Positions 17,345 to 26,208 of a stretch of 64,000 nt of DNA are shown here, one piece after another (positions within the stretch are counted from its first letter, which is position 1; every line of letters begins with the position of its first letter). The notes beneath the pieces were generated by a model, which had not been told where the DNA came from, searched no databases, and worked only from the letters and a program-made list of their open reading frames with translations. The DNA comes from Clostridiales bacterium (GTDB lineage: Bacteria; Bacillota_A; Clostridia; Oscillospirales; Oscillospiraceae). Position numbers and translations under genes: made by a program. The stretch is from positions 186,001-250,000 of the forward strand of contig DXTB01000001.1 in assembly GCA_019410105.1 (NCBI GenBank), given 5' to 3'.

Positions 17345-18898
17345 TCAGATTTGCACCTGGGAGGATCCGGCGTCCAGCCCCTCCAGCAGATTGTAATTAT
17401 CATAGTCCGCCACAGAGGACAGGTCGCTGAGGCACAGCTGGTCCACGCCGAAGAAAGCAGCCATCCGGGCCCGCTCCAGGGCGGCCTCGCCGTTGAGATA
17501 CCACACCGCGGTGTCCCCGCTGCCGGAGGTGAGATAGGCGCAGGCGTAGCGGTCGGAGTAGTAATCTTTCGTCTGGGAGGCGGACAGCAGCTGCTCGATC
17601 TCGGCGGCGGAGGCCTGGCCGGTGTGCCGCCCATCCGTCCAGGCGGAGCCCGTGGTGGTCAGCAGCAGGCTGAGACAATCGGAATCCACCTGGTCCGCCA
17701 GTTCGGCCAGGGCGTAGTAGACCTCCTCCAGCGGCGCCAGGGGGGCGATGGGGAAGTCCTCGGACACGTCGCCATAGTCCGCCACCCGTACCACCAGCTT
17801 GTCGGCCGGCTCACTCAGGGCGGCATAGTCATAGCCGTTGTATGCGGCTCCCTGCCAGACGGGCGCCTCCACCATCAAATAGAGCAGCCGGTCCTCTCCC
17901 AGTTCGGCCCGCAGCGCCTCCGCCAGCGCGGTGAAATCCTTCTTCTGGGCGGAAGAGAGCTCCGCCAGGTCCAGAAACAGCCCCTCATAACCGCCGCTCT
18001 CCACCGCGGCCGCCAGTACCTCTGCGGTGTGGCTGGGGTCATCCTTCAGTGCCGAGGCGCTCCCGCCCACATGCAGCAGCGGCACGGCACCGGCGGCGGT
18101 GATGGTCTCCTGCAGGGCGGCTGCGGTCTCTGCATCGGGGGTACCGGCGAGCCGGGACTCCCCGGCGTAGATCAGCCGGGCGCCGCCCACCGCCACGGCG
18201 CCATAGCCGGTCAGGTCTGTCAGACCCTCCGCGGAATAGGCGATGCCGGTTTTCTCCGGGGCCGCGGCGTGATAGCTGTCATACAGCCGGATCAGCATGA
18301 CCGCCGCCTGCTCCCGGGTGGCAGTCTGATCCGGGGAGAAGGTGGTGGCCGCAGTGCCGTTCACCAGCCCCAGCTCATGGGCCATGGCGATATAGCCCAC
18401 GTTGGTGGTCACATCTCGGAAGGGCATGGGCAGGTCCTGGGCCAAACCGGCGATGGTGCCGTAGCCCATAGCCCGCACCAGCATGACCGCCAGCTCCTCC
18501 CGGGTGATGGGCTCCCGGGGGCGGAACGTATCCGTCTGCCGGGTGATGGCCCCGTTGGCATAGGCGGTCTCCACCGCGCTGTAATACCAGGCACTCTTGT
18601 CCTGGTTGTCCGTATAGGACCCGGCCTCCGGTGTTACCATCTCCCAGCCGAACAGGCGGCACAGGGCCACCACAAAGGCCCCCCGGGTCATGGGAGCCCC
18701 CAAGCCGAAGCGGGTGGGCGTCTGCCCCTGGAACAGGCCCAGGTCCACAGCCCGACGGATGGAGTCCGCCGCCCAGTGGCTCTCCGGCACGTCGGAAAAG
18801 CCGGTGGAGGCCGCTGCCGCGGGCGCCGGCAGCGCCGCTGTCACCAGCAGGGCGCAGAGCAGCGCGCAGGAACAGAACCATTGCAGTCGTCTTTTCAT
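17345..18898 (-). CDS. Secreted SLH-domain protein with a GH18-like C-terminal domain
   Basis: 517 residues. A signal peptide (residues 1-30, ending PAPAAAA) is followed by three S-layer homology repeats (about 32-85, 92-150, 158-210) containing FSDVPESHWAADSI, AYANGAI and ATREQAAVMLIRL. Residues 215-517 resemble the TIM-barrel of YaaH/SleL-type family 18 glycoside hydrolases: a LHVGGSAS strand, then GGYEGLFLDLAEL and later YNGYDYAALSEPADKLVVRVADYG. The expected DGxxxDxE catalytic signature reads EGLFLDLAE, so D310 is kept but the catalytic Glu place is Ala312, with Glu shifted by one. It is probably attached to the cell wall and may bind rather than cleave glycan. Confidence 0.82.
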   Translation of the reverse strand: MKRRLQWFCSCALLCALLVTAALPAPAAAASTGFSDVPESHWAADSIRRAVDLGLFQGQTPTRFGLGAPMTRGAFVVALCRLFGWEMVTPEAGSYTDNQDKSAWYYSAVETAYANGAITRQTDTFRPREPITREELAVMLVRAMGYGTIAGLAQDLPMPFRDVTTNVGYIAMAHELGLVNGTAATTFSPDQTATREQAAVMLIRLYDSYHAAAPEKTGIAYSAEGLTDLTGYGAVAVGGARLIYAGESRLAGTPDAETAAALQETITAAGAVPLLHVGGSASALKDDPSHTAEVLAAAVESGGYEGLFLDLAELSSAQKKDFTALAEALRAELGEDRLLYLMVEAPVWQGAAYNGYDYAALSEPADKLVVRVADYGDVSEDFPIAPLAPLEEVYYALAELADQVDSDCLSLLLTTTGSAWTDGRHTGQASAAEIEQLLSASQTKDYYSDRYACAYLTSGSGDTAVWYLNGEAALERARMAAFFGVDQLCLSDLSSVADYDNYNLLEGLDAGSSQVQI

Positions 18899-19037
18899 GT
18901 TGTCATTCTTCGCTCCTTTAGCGTCAGATTTCTTTCAGATTCTGGCAGAGATGCCCGGATTCGCCCTCTGTCGGTATGCCATTGTACCAGAATCTGCCGC
19001 CGCCGTCAAACGAACGGTGTCGGAACGCAGAAAAACC

Positions 19038-19066
19038 TTTACGTTTCACCCCTTGCCTGCTATAAT
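19038..19066 (+). promoter_or_regulatory. Promoter of the recJ-relA operon
   Basis: TTTACG (19038-19043), 17-bp spacer and perfect TATAAT (19061-19066), about 50 bp before the recJ start. Confidence 0.75.
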
Positions 19067-19116
19067 AATTTAGTTATGATGGCTTTTTATTACCTTTGAA
19101 AGGGAGGGAACGTGCC

Positions 19117-21216
19117 ATGAGATTCAAAAAATGGAACATCGGGACCCCGGCTGAGCGGGACGTTGCCCTCCTGCGGAGTGCCGGATACCCCTATCTCCTC
19201 TCCACGGTCCTGGCGGCCCGGGGTGTCACCACTGCCGAGGCGGCGGCCGAGGCGCTGGAGCGGGACAGGAGCCTCAGCATGTCCCCCATGCTGATGCGGG
19301 ATATGGACAAAGCCGTCGCCCGCATCCAGCGGGCGATCAGCCAGGGGGAGACCATCGCCGTGTTCGGCGACTACGACGTGGACGGCATCACTTCCACGGT
19401 TCTGCTGATGGACTATCTCAAAAGCTGCGGCGTCCGCTGCCTGCGGCATATCCCCCGCCGGATCGAGGAGGGCTATGGCCTGTCCAAGGAGGCCATCCAA
19501 GGCCTGCGGGACCAGGGCGCCACGCTGATGATCACCGTGGACTGCGGCATCACCGGCAACGAGGAGGTGGACTTCGCTGCCTCCATCGGGCTGGATGTGG
19601 TCATCACCGACCATCATGAGTGCAAGGAGGAACTGCCGCGGGCGCTGGCAGTGGTGGACCCCCACCGCAGCGACTGCCCCTATCCCTTCAAGCATCTGGC
19701 GGGAGTGGGTGTGGCGCTGAAGCTGGTGCTGGCCCTGGGAGGCGAGAGCCGGGAGGATGCCCTGTTCGCCCGGTACTGCACCCTGGCGGCCATTGGCACC
19801 ATCGCCGACGTGATGCGGATGGAGGGGGAGAACCGCACCATCGCCTTCTGCGGGCTGGAGGCCCTGCCCCACACGGACTTCGTGGGCGTCCACGCCCTGC
19901 TGAAGGAGGCGGGGCTTCTGGGCAAGCCCATCACCTCTGTCCAGATCGGCTTTGTGCTGGCCCCCCGGATCAACGCCGCCGGCCGCATGGGCGCGGCGGA
20001 TCTGGCCGCGGACCTGCTGGAGACCGATGACCCCGCCCGGGCCGAGGAGCTGGCAAAGGCTCTGTGTGACCTAAACCGGGAGCGGCAGGCGGTAGAGCAG
20101 GCCATCTGCGCCGACGCCACCGAGAAGATCGAGCGCCTCCGGGCCGAGGACCGCAGCGCCCTGGTCCTCTCCAGCGAGGACTGGCACCAGGGCGTGGTGG
20201 GGATTGTGGCCTCCCGCCTCAGCGAGAAGTACGCCTGCCCAAGCTTCATGATTCATCTGAAAGACGGCGTGGGCAAGGGTTCCTGCCGGTCCTACGGCGG
20301 GTTCAACCTGTTTTCCGCGCTGGAGTCCTGCGCCGACCTGCTGGAGGGCTTCGGCGGCCACGAGTTGGCGGCGGGCTTTACCATCTCCGAGGAGAACATC
20401 GACGCCTTCCGGGCCCGGATGAACCGGTATGTCCGCTCCGCCTCCGGCGGGGAACGGGCGGTATCCTGCCTGGACGTGGACGCGCCCATCTCCTGCCCCG
20501 GCGAGGTGACGCTGGCGGAGGTGGAGCAGCTGGACCAGCTGGAGCCCTATGGCGCGGGCAACCCCCGGCCGGTGTTCGCCCTGCTGGGCGCCACGGTGGA
20601 CGTCCTGCAGCCCGTGGGCCAGGGGAAGCACCTGAAGCTCCGCCTCTCCAAGGGCACGTGCCGGTTTGACGCCATCTTCTTCTCCATGACGGAGGAGACG
20701 TGCGGCGTGGCGGCGGGCATGCGGGTGGACGCGGCCTTTTATCTCCAGGCCAATACCTTCCGGGGCAATACCACCCTGCAGCTGCAGCTCATCGACATCC
20801 GCCCCTCCCTGACCCCCAGCCGCCATGAGGCAGCGGACCTGGACCTGCTCCACCGCCTCGTGGCGGGAGAGGGCCTCACCGGGCAGGAGCGGGCCCGGCT
20901 CCAGGCGTCCCGCAGCCAGTTCGCCGCCTTTTGGACCGTGCTGGAGCGGCAGCTCCGCCGGGGAAAGGCGGAGGAGGAGATGCTGCCCTTTCTGCGGCGG
21001 CTGTCGGCACTCTCCGGCGGGTGTGAGAGCTTCCTCCGGGCCGGCCTGGCCCTGGCCGTGTTCCAGGAGCGGGGCCTGATCGCCCTGTCCGTCCAGGGGG
21101 ACCAGGTGACGCTTTCGCTGAATCCCATCCAGGGGAAGGTGGATCTCTTCGCCTGCCCCTATCTGTCCCGCCTGCGGGAGGACGCTGCCGGCAAGAGTGG
21201 AGGTGTTGTGTCATGA
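19117..21216 (+). CDS. recJ: Single-stranded-DNA-specific exonuclease RecJ
   Basis: 699 residues from the ATG with AAAGGGAGGG upstream. The DHH phosphoesterase motifs are complete: VFGDYDVDGITSTVLLMDYL near 90, ITVDCGIT near 140, ITDHHE near 165, LAGVGVALKL and GTIADVM. The DHHA1 half carries GGHELAAGFTI near 415. An extra C-terminal region of 150-200 residues is usual for Firmicutes RecJ. It degrades ssDNA 5' to 3' in recombination and repair. The stop overlaps the relA start in an ATGA, so the two are translationally coupled, an arrangement common in Clostridia (often with apt between). Confidence 0.97.
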   Translation: MRFKKWNIGTPAERDVALLRSAGYPYLLSTVLAARGVTTAEAAAEALERDRSLSMSPMLMRDMDKAVARIQRAISQGETIAVFGDYDVDGITSTVLLMDYLKSCGVRCLRHIPRRIEEGYGLSKEAIQGLRDQGATLMITVDCGITGNEEVDFAASIGLDVVITDHHECKEELPRALAVVDPHRSDCPYPFKHLAGVGVALKLVLALGGESREDALFARYCTLAAIGTIADVMRMEGENRTIAFCGLEALPHTDFVGVHALLKEAGLLGKPITSVQIGFVLAPRINAAGRMGAADLAADLLETDDPARAEELAKALCDLNRERQAVEQAICADATEKIERLRAEDRSALVLSSEDWHQGVVGIVASRLSEKYACPSFMIHLKDGVGKGSCRSYGGFNLFSALESCADLLEGFGGHELAAGFTISEENIDAFRARMNRYVRSASGGERAVSCLDVDAPISCPGEVTLAEVEQLDQLEPYGAGNPRPVFALLGATVDVLQPVGQGKHLKLRLSKGTCRFDAIFFSMTEETCGVAAGMRVDAAFYLQANTFRGNTTLQLQLIDIRPSLTPSRHEAADLDLLHRLVAGEGLTGQERARLQASRSQFAAFWTVLERQLRRGKAEEEMLPFLRRLSALSGGCESFLRAGLALAVFQERGLIALSVQGDQVTLSLNPIQGKVDLFACPYLSRLREDAAGKSGGVVS

Positions 21217-23426
21217 CCATTCAGGAACAGTATGAGAACCTGGAAAAGACTGTCCGGGGCTACAATCCTGCGGCAGACTTCCAGCACATCCGGGCGGCCT
21301 TTGAATTTGCGGCAGAGGCCCACAAGGACCAGAAGCGCAAGAGCGGGGAGCCCTATATCATCCATCCCCTGGCGGTGGCGCAGATTGTGGCGGAGGAGCT
21401 GCGGCTGGACAGCGAGTCCATCGAGGCCGCCCTGCTCCACGACGTCATCGAGGACACCGCCGCCACCCACGAACAGGTATCCAAACTCTTTTCACCCACC
21501 ATCGCCGACCTGGTGGAAGGCGTCAGCAAGCTGACCCGCATCCAGTACGCCACCAAGGAAGACGAGCAGATGGAGAACCTGCGGAAGATGCTCATCGCCA
21601 TGAGCAAGGACATCCGGGTGATCCTCATCAAGATCTCCGACCGGCTCCACAACATGCGGACCATGGAGTACCAGTCTCCCGCCAAGCAGAAGCAGAAGTC
21701 TCTGGAGACTATGGAGATCTACGCCCCCATCGCCCACCGGCTGGGTATGCAGCGCATCAAGTGGGAGCTGGAGGACCTGTCCTTAAAATATCTGGACCCC
21801 ATTGGCTACGAGGAAATCGTCTCCAAGCTGGAGGCCAAGCACCAGGAGTACGAGGACTTCATGCGCCGCATCCAGATCCAGATCGACGACCGGCTGAAGG
21901 AGCTGGACATCGATCACATCGTCTACGGCCGGATGAAGCATCCCTACTCCATCTACCGGAAGATGTTCAACCAGAACAAGAGCCTGGACGAGATCTTCGA
22001 CCTGTTCGCCTTCCGGGTGATCGTGAACACGGTGGGGGACTGCTACAACGTTTTGGGTGTCATCCATGATCTCTACAAGCCCATTCTGGGCCGCTTCAAG
22101 GACTATATCGGTACTCCAAAGCCCAACGGATATCAGTCCCTCCACACCACGGTCATCGGCGCGGACGGCCTGCCCTTCGAGGTGCAGATCCGCACCAAGG
22201 AGATGCACGAGATCGCCGAGTACGGCGTGGCCGCCCACTGGAAATACAAGCAGAACGGCCAGGGCGCCGGCACCGAAGGGCGCTACGAGTGGGTCCGCCG
22301 TTTGCTGGAAAACCAGGAGGGCGCGGACGCAGAGGACTATATCCACTCTCTGAAGATCGATATGTTCTCCGATGAGGTGTTCGTCTTCACACCGGGCGGC
22401 GACGTGCAGAACCTTCCCGCCGGCGCCACGCCCATCGACTTTGCCTACGCCATCCACTCCGCCGTGGGCAACCGGATGGTGGGCGCCAAGGTGAACGGCC
22501 GGATCGTCACGCTGGACCATGTGCTGAAAAACGGCGACATCGTGGAGATCCTCACCTCCAAGAACGCCAAGGGTCCCAGCCGGGACTGGATGAAGATTGC
22601 CAGAAGCAGCGAGGCCCGCAGCAAGATTCGCCAGTGGTTCAAGAAGGAGAAGAAAGAGGAGAACATCGCAAACGGCCGTGCCGCCTTCGAGGCGGAGCTG
22701 AAGCACTGCGGCATCTCCATGAAGGACGTTCTCTCGCCGGAGATGCTGCCGGTGCTGTTGAAGCGGGTGTCCTACGGCTCTCTGGACGACATGTACGCCG
22801 CCATCGGCTACGGCGGCTTCACCGCCCAGAAGGCAGTGAGCCGGATCCAGGGGGAGCTGAACCGGGTGGCGAAGCTCCACCAGGCGGAAAAGGCCGCCGA
22901 GGAGCTGGCGGAGGCCAAACCGGCGGAGCCTGCCAAACAGCCCTCCGCTCCCAAGCGGGTGAAGAGCGAGCAGGGCATCATCGTGGAGGGCCTGGATAAC
23001 TGCCTGGTGAAGTTCTCCAAGTGCTGCACCCCGGTGCCGGGGGACGACATCATCGGCTTTATCACCCGAGGGTACGGCGTGTCCGTCCACCGGTGCGACT
23101 GTCCCAACGCCTCGGAGGAGAAGCGATCCCAGCCGGGGCAGGAGGGGCGCTGGATCAAGGTCTCCTGGGGCGGCGACACCAACGACAGCTATCCCACGAT
23201 TTTGGAGGTGGTGTGCAAGGACCGGCAGGGCCTGCTGCTGGACATCTCCGCTGCCCTCTCCACGACGAATACCTTTGTGCTGGGCATCAACTCCCGCAGT
23301 ACAGAGGACCAGTTTGCCATCTTCCGGCTGGAGATCCGGGTGAAGGACGGCGCCCAGCTGAAGTCCGTCATGAACAAGCTGAACCAGATCTCCGGGGTGC
23401 TGAAGGTCAACCGACCGGCGGGGTGA
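21213..23426 (+). CDS. relA: Bifunctional (p)ppGpp synthetase/hydrolase
   Basis: 737 residues with the full RelA/SpoT domain order. The N-terminal HD hydrolase has LLHDVIEDT near 78. The synthetase domain (about 240-350) has GRMKHPYSIYRKM, IFDLFAFRVIV and GTPKPNGYQSLHTTV. The TGS domain (about 390-450) contains VFVFTPGGDVQNLPAGATPIDFAYAIH. A zinc-finger/helical part carries the conserved CCTPVPGDDIIGFITRG, and an ACT domain ends the protein. The HD residues are intact, so both making and breaking of the alarmone are expected. It is coupled to recJ by a four-base overlap. Confidence 0.97.
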   Translation: MTIQEQYENLEKTVRGYNPAADFQHIRAAFEFAAEAHKDQKRKSGEPYIIHPLAVAQIVAEELRLDSESIEAALLHDVIEDTAATHEQVSKLFSPTIADLVEGVSKLTRIQYATKEDEQMENLRKMLIAMSKDIRVILIKISDRLHNMRTMEYQSPAKQKQKSLETMEIYAPIAHRLGMQRIKWELEDLSLKYLDPIGYEEIVSKLEAKHQEYEDFMRRIQIQIDDRLKELDIDHIVYGRMKHPYSIYRKMFNQNKSLDEIFDLFAFRVIVNTVGDCYNVLGVIHDLYKPILGRFKDYIGTPKPNGYQSLHTTVIGADGLPFEVQIRTKEMHEIAEYGVAAHWKYKQNGQGAGTEGRYEWVRRLLENQEGADAEDYIHSLKIDMFSDEVFVFTPGGDVQNLPAGATPIDFAYAIHSAVGNRMVGAKVNGRIVTLDHVLKNGDIVEILTSKNAKGPSRDWMKIARSSEARSKIRQWFKKEKKEENIANGRAAFEAELKHCGISMKDVLSPEMLPVLLKRVSYGSLDDMYAAIGYGGFTAQKAVSRIQGELNRVAKLHQAEKAAEELAEAKPAEPAKQPSAPKRVKSEQGIIVEGLDNCLVKFSKCCTPVPGDDIIGFITRGYGVSVHRCDCPNASEEKRSQPGQEGRWIKVSWGGDTNDSYPTILEVVCKDRQGLLLDISAALSTTNTFVLGINSRSTEDQFAIFRLEIRVKDGAQLKSVMNKLNQISGVLKVNRPAG

Positions 23427-24611
23427 GAGAGGCTTCCGCCGGGGGTGATTCGATGGCGGAAGAGCTTCCGGGGGGGATGTAGGGGCGGCGATCAACCGCC
23501 CGGAGATGATTTGGGCCGCCGAACGGCGGCCACGGGGGATTCTGCTCCCGCAGGGGGCCGCTTCCACGGGGGATGCGCCCCCCATTGTCGTCGTCGCAAA
23601 GTCCGCTCAGCTCCGTTTCCGCCTGCGGCGAAAACTGCGCCCGCTCCCTTGCTCCTCCTCTCCCCACCGCGCGGGGCGCGGCGGGGGCCCCTTTCGGTCT
23701 TGCCAAAAGAGAAATGGGCCGTGCACGGTCTAAAGAGAAAAGTGTGTGGCGCGCTGCGGTGCAGTGGCCCTCCGCGCTGACGGAGGTCGACGTATCGGTG
23801 CAAGCGCCGATTTTGGCCCGCCTTCGGGCACGCTTGGGCCTTCTGCGATTTTCCTAACTGCCGTCCCATGGCGGGAGTACCAACCTTGTCGGGGTGGTTA
23901 TCGCATGGAATTGCTTCTCTTTTCGCTGCCGCTGGCTGCCCCTCGGGGGAACTGGCGTAGCGGGCCGATAAAGGCATCGGCCCCTACGGAGATACCGTCG
24001 GCCTTGCGCATTTTGTGGGGGCCGACCTGCGTGTCGGCCCTTGCGAGGGTGACGAAGGCCACAAGCCCGGTAGGGGCGGACGCCCTTGTCCGCCCGCCAG
24101 CACAAGCCGCCACAACCGCCCAGGCAGCGCGTAGCGACTGCGCAGCTGTTGGTGGCTCTGCCGTCTTACGGATGCGGCGTGCTCCCTGCGGGCAAGCGGA
24201 ACGCGCGGAAGGAGGAGCCAGTGGAACACTGGTGACGGAAATACGGGGAGCGCCGCAGCGCGAGACAGGAAAAGAGGAGCGGTTCAAATGCGCCCGTGTC
24301 CTCCAATCCAAGACGCACTACGCCGCGGGAATCCGCCGCTAAGTCTGCACCGCACCCCGCCGCGCCCGTCGGGGGACCCTCGCAAACACGCAGGCACCCT
24401 CTCGCGCCGCCCCCCGTACAGCAACTTTGCACGCATGTGTAAAGTTGCGGCCAAAGCGCCTTTTTCTCTTATACCGGGCGCGGCGCGTTCTCTTTTTGGC
24501 GCTGACAAAAAGAGAATGGGGGCGCATCTGCACGGCCGTCAGCATGGCTGATATTCCCCGCAGAAATAGAAGCCTTCCATTTTGAGTGAACCATAGAAAG
24601 GAATCCATTGT
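23427..24611. repeat. GC-rich intergenic region with an array of small REP-like hairpins
   Basis: No gene is supported in these 1.18 kb; frames on both strands are low-complexity translations of GC-rich DNA without ribosome binding sites. Hairpins with stems starting GGGC and short loops occur at 23483-23501 (GGGCGG stem, N7), 23962-23983 (GGGCCGAT/ATCGGCCC, N6), 24019-24040 (GGGCCGAC/GTCGGCCC, N6) and 24074-24095 (GGGCGGAC/GTCCGCCC, N6). The last three are 57 and 55 bp apart. Stem bases differ in pairs that keep pairing. This looks like a repetitive extragenic palindrome family. Confidence 0.7.
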
Positions 24612-25058
24612 ATGCGTGCAGTTGTGACACGGGTGGCTGGTGCCTCCGTAACCATTGCCGGGAACGTCAACGGCCGGATCGGCCGTGGCTTCCTGGTGCT
24701 GCTGGGCGTGGGACCCAACGACACCGAGGAGACCGCCGACCGCCTGGCGGAGAAAATCTGCAACCTGCGGGTCTTTGAGGATGAAAACGGCAAAATGAAT
24801 CTGAATCTGGAGCAGACAGGCGGTGCCCTGCTGGTGGTGTCCCAGTTCACCCTGTACGCGGACACCTCCTCCCGCCGCCCCGGCTTTACCGGCGCCGCCA
24901 AGCCGGACGCGGCCATCCCCCTGTATGAGCGATTCATGGCTCACTGCAGGGAGCGGGGCTTCGACGTTCAGCATGGGGAGTTCGGCGCTGATATGCAGGT
25001 GGACTCCCGGAACGACGGCCCCGTCACCATCCTCTTCGACACAGAGCGGCCCTTATGA
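24612..25058 (+). CDS. dtd: D-aminoacyl-tRNA deacylase
   Basis: 148 residues, the standard DTD length. It begins [15 protein letters not shown], has [15 protein letters not shown] near 75-88 (family SQFTLYGD motif, with Ala for Gly) and ends with the second active-site motif [10 protein letters not shown], where the GP cis-dipeptide reads out D-amino acids. The enzyme removes D-amino acids from mischarged tRNA. GAAAGGA lies upstream. In many Firmicutes dtd lies close after relA; here they are separated by the hairpin array. The next gene overlaps it by four bases. Confidence 0.95.
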   Translation: MRAVVTRVAGASVTIAGNVNGRIGRGFLVLLGVGPNDTEETADRLAEKICNLRVFEDENGKMNLNLEQTGGALLVVSQFTLYADTSSRRPGFTGAAKPDAAIPLYERFMAHCRERGFDVQHGEFGADMQVDSRNDGPVTILFDTERPL

Positions 25059-25498
25059 GGGAAGCGGCGCAGGGCGGCGGCGAAATGGCGCCGCCGGAGC
25101 TGGTGCGGACGTTCTATGAGACCGTGGTCTCCCAGCACCGTCTGGAGGACCTGCCCCGCTTCGTCGAGGAGGGCTGCGTGCTCCGCCAGGGGGAGTGGAC
25201 CACTCCCCTGGGTCCCGGCGGCATGGTGCGGCATCTGGCGGCTCTGCGGGAGACGTATCCGGATTACACGGTCCGCATCCTCCGCCAGCACTGGGCCGCG
25301 CCGTATGTCGTCTCCGAGTGTGTTATGGAGGGGACCCACCTGGGCCCTTGGCCCGGAACAGTCCCCACGGGAAAACGCCTGATCTTCACCGGCGTGAACA
25401 TCGACCGGGTGGAGGGCGGAAAGATCGTGGAGCACGGCGGCGCTGTGAACACCTTTGAGACCCTGTGGGACGCGGGCATGATCCGCCCTGCGGAGTGA
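25055..25498 (+). CDS. SnoaL/NTF2-like ester cyclase family protein
   Basis: 147 residues starting in an ATGA overlap with dtd. The pattern [22 protein letters not shown], then [23 protein letters not shown] and [22 protein letters not shown] matches the SnoaL-like branch of the NTF2 fold, a cone-shaped barrel used by small hydrolases, isomerases and cyclases. No specific substrate can be assigned. An internal ATG at residue 11 (MAPPEL) is an alternative start. Coupling to dtd suggests co-expression only. Confidence 0.75.
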   Translation: MREAAQGGGEMAPPELVRTFYETVVSQHRLEDLPRFVEEGCVLRQGEWTTPLGPGGMVRHLAALRETYPDYTVRILRQHWAAPYVVSECVMEGTHLGPWPGTVPTGKRLIFTGVNIDRVEGGKIVEHGGAVNTFETLWDAGMIRPAE

Positions 25499-25583
25499 CA
25501 GGGCATTTGTCCATTCCACACATGGGCGGGCGGGATTTCCGCCGCCTGCCTCTGATATTTTCATTTGGCAAGGGAGGTCTCCC

Positions 25584-26195
25584 ATGAAGATCAAGTGCTT
25601 GCAGGTGGGCCCCATCGGCACCAACTGCTATCTCCTCTGCGACGAGGATGCCAAGACCTGCGCCGTCATTGATTCCGGCGGGGATGGGGCGCGGATCGCC
25701 GCCGCGGTGGCGGAAACCGGCTGTGTGCCCTGCGCCATCCTGCTGACCCACGGCCACTACGACCACACCGGCGCTGTGGGAGAGCTCCAGGCCAAATGGC
25801 CGGAGACCCCGGTGTATCTGAATCGCCGGGATGTGTACGCCGATGCCTGCACCCAGCAGCTGTTCCCGCTCCTCAGCGGGGACGTGCGGGACTACGACGA
25901 GGGGGACACGGTGGCTGTGGGCGGCCTGACGGTGACCGTTCTGGCCACCCCCGGCCACAGCGAGGGGTCTGTCACCCTCCGGTGCCAAGACGCCCTCTTC
26001 TGCGGGGATACGCTCTTTGCGGGCTCCTGCGGCCGGACGGACTTCCCCGGCGGGTCCATGGAGAAGATGATGGCCTCTCTGCGGCGGCTGGGGCAGCTGG
26101 AGGGAGACCTCCGGGTCCTGCCCGGCCACATGGAGGCATCCACCCTGGACCGGGAGCGGCGCTGGAACCCCTATCTGCTCCAGGCCATGCAGTGA
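25584..26195 (+). CDS. Metallo-beta-lactamase-fold hydrolase (glyoxalase II-like)
   Basis: 203 residues with the binuclear metal motif THGHYDHTG (HxHxDH near residues 56-61), ATPGHSEGSV near 114 (second His) and LPGHM near 182. GDTLFAGSCGRTDFPGG is the usual glyoxalase-II-like stretch supplying the bridging Asp. It lacks the C-terminal glutathione-binding domain of true glyoxalase II, as do most short Firmicutes homologues. It likely hydrolyses a thioester or similar bond in the cytoplasm. AAGGGAGG precedes the ATG and hemZ begins 13 bp after it. Confidence 0.9.
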   Translation: MKIKCLQVGPIGTNCYLLCDEDAKTCAVIDSGGDGARIAAAVAETGCVPCAILLTHGHYDHTGAVGELQAKWPETPVYLNRRDVYADACTQQLFPLLSGDVRDYDEGDTVAVGGLTVTVLATPGHSEGSVTLRCQDALFCGDTLFAGSCGRTDFPGGSMEKMMASLRRLGQLEGDLRVLPGHMEASTLDRERRWNPYLLQAMQ

Positions 26196-26208
26196 GGAGG
26201 GCGCGCCC

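Noticed and set aside
17351..19099. 582-codon open frame on the plus strand
   Set aside because: It lies antisense to the SLH protein, has no ribosome site and a Gly/His/Gln-rich composition without domains.
21783..23585. 600-codon open frame on the minus strand
   Set aside because: It is the antisense of relA. The plus frame has complete HD, synthetase, TGS and ACT motifs, and GC-rich codons keep the opposite strand open.
23492..23977. Possible genes in the relA-dtd gap
   Set aside because: Several frames of 80-200 codons exist on both strands, but all are Arg/Pro/Ala-rich translations of the hairpin array, without ribosome sites.
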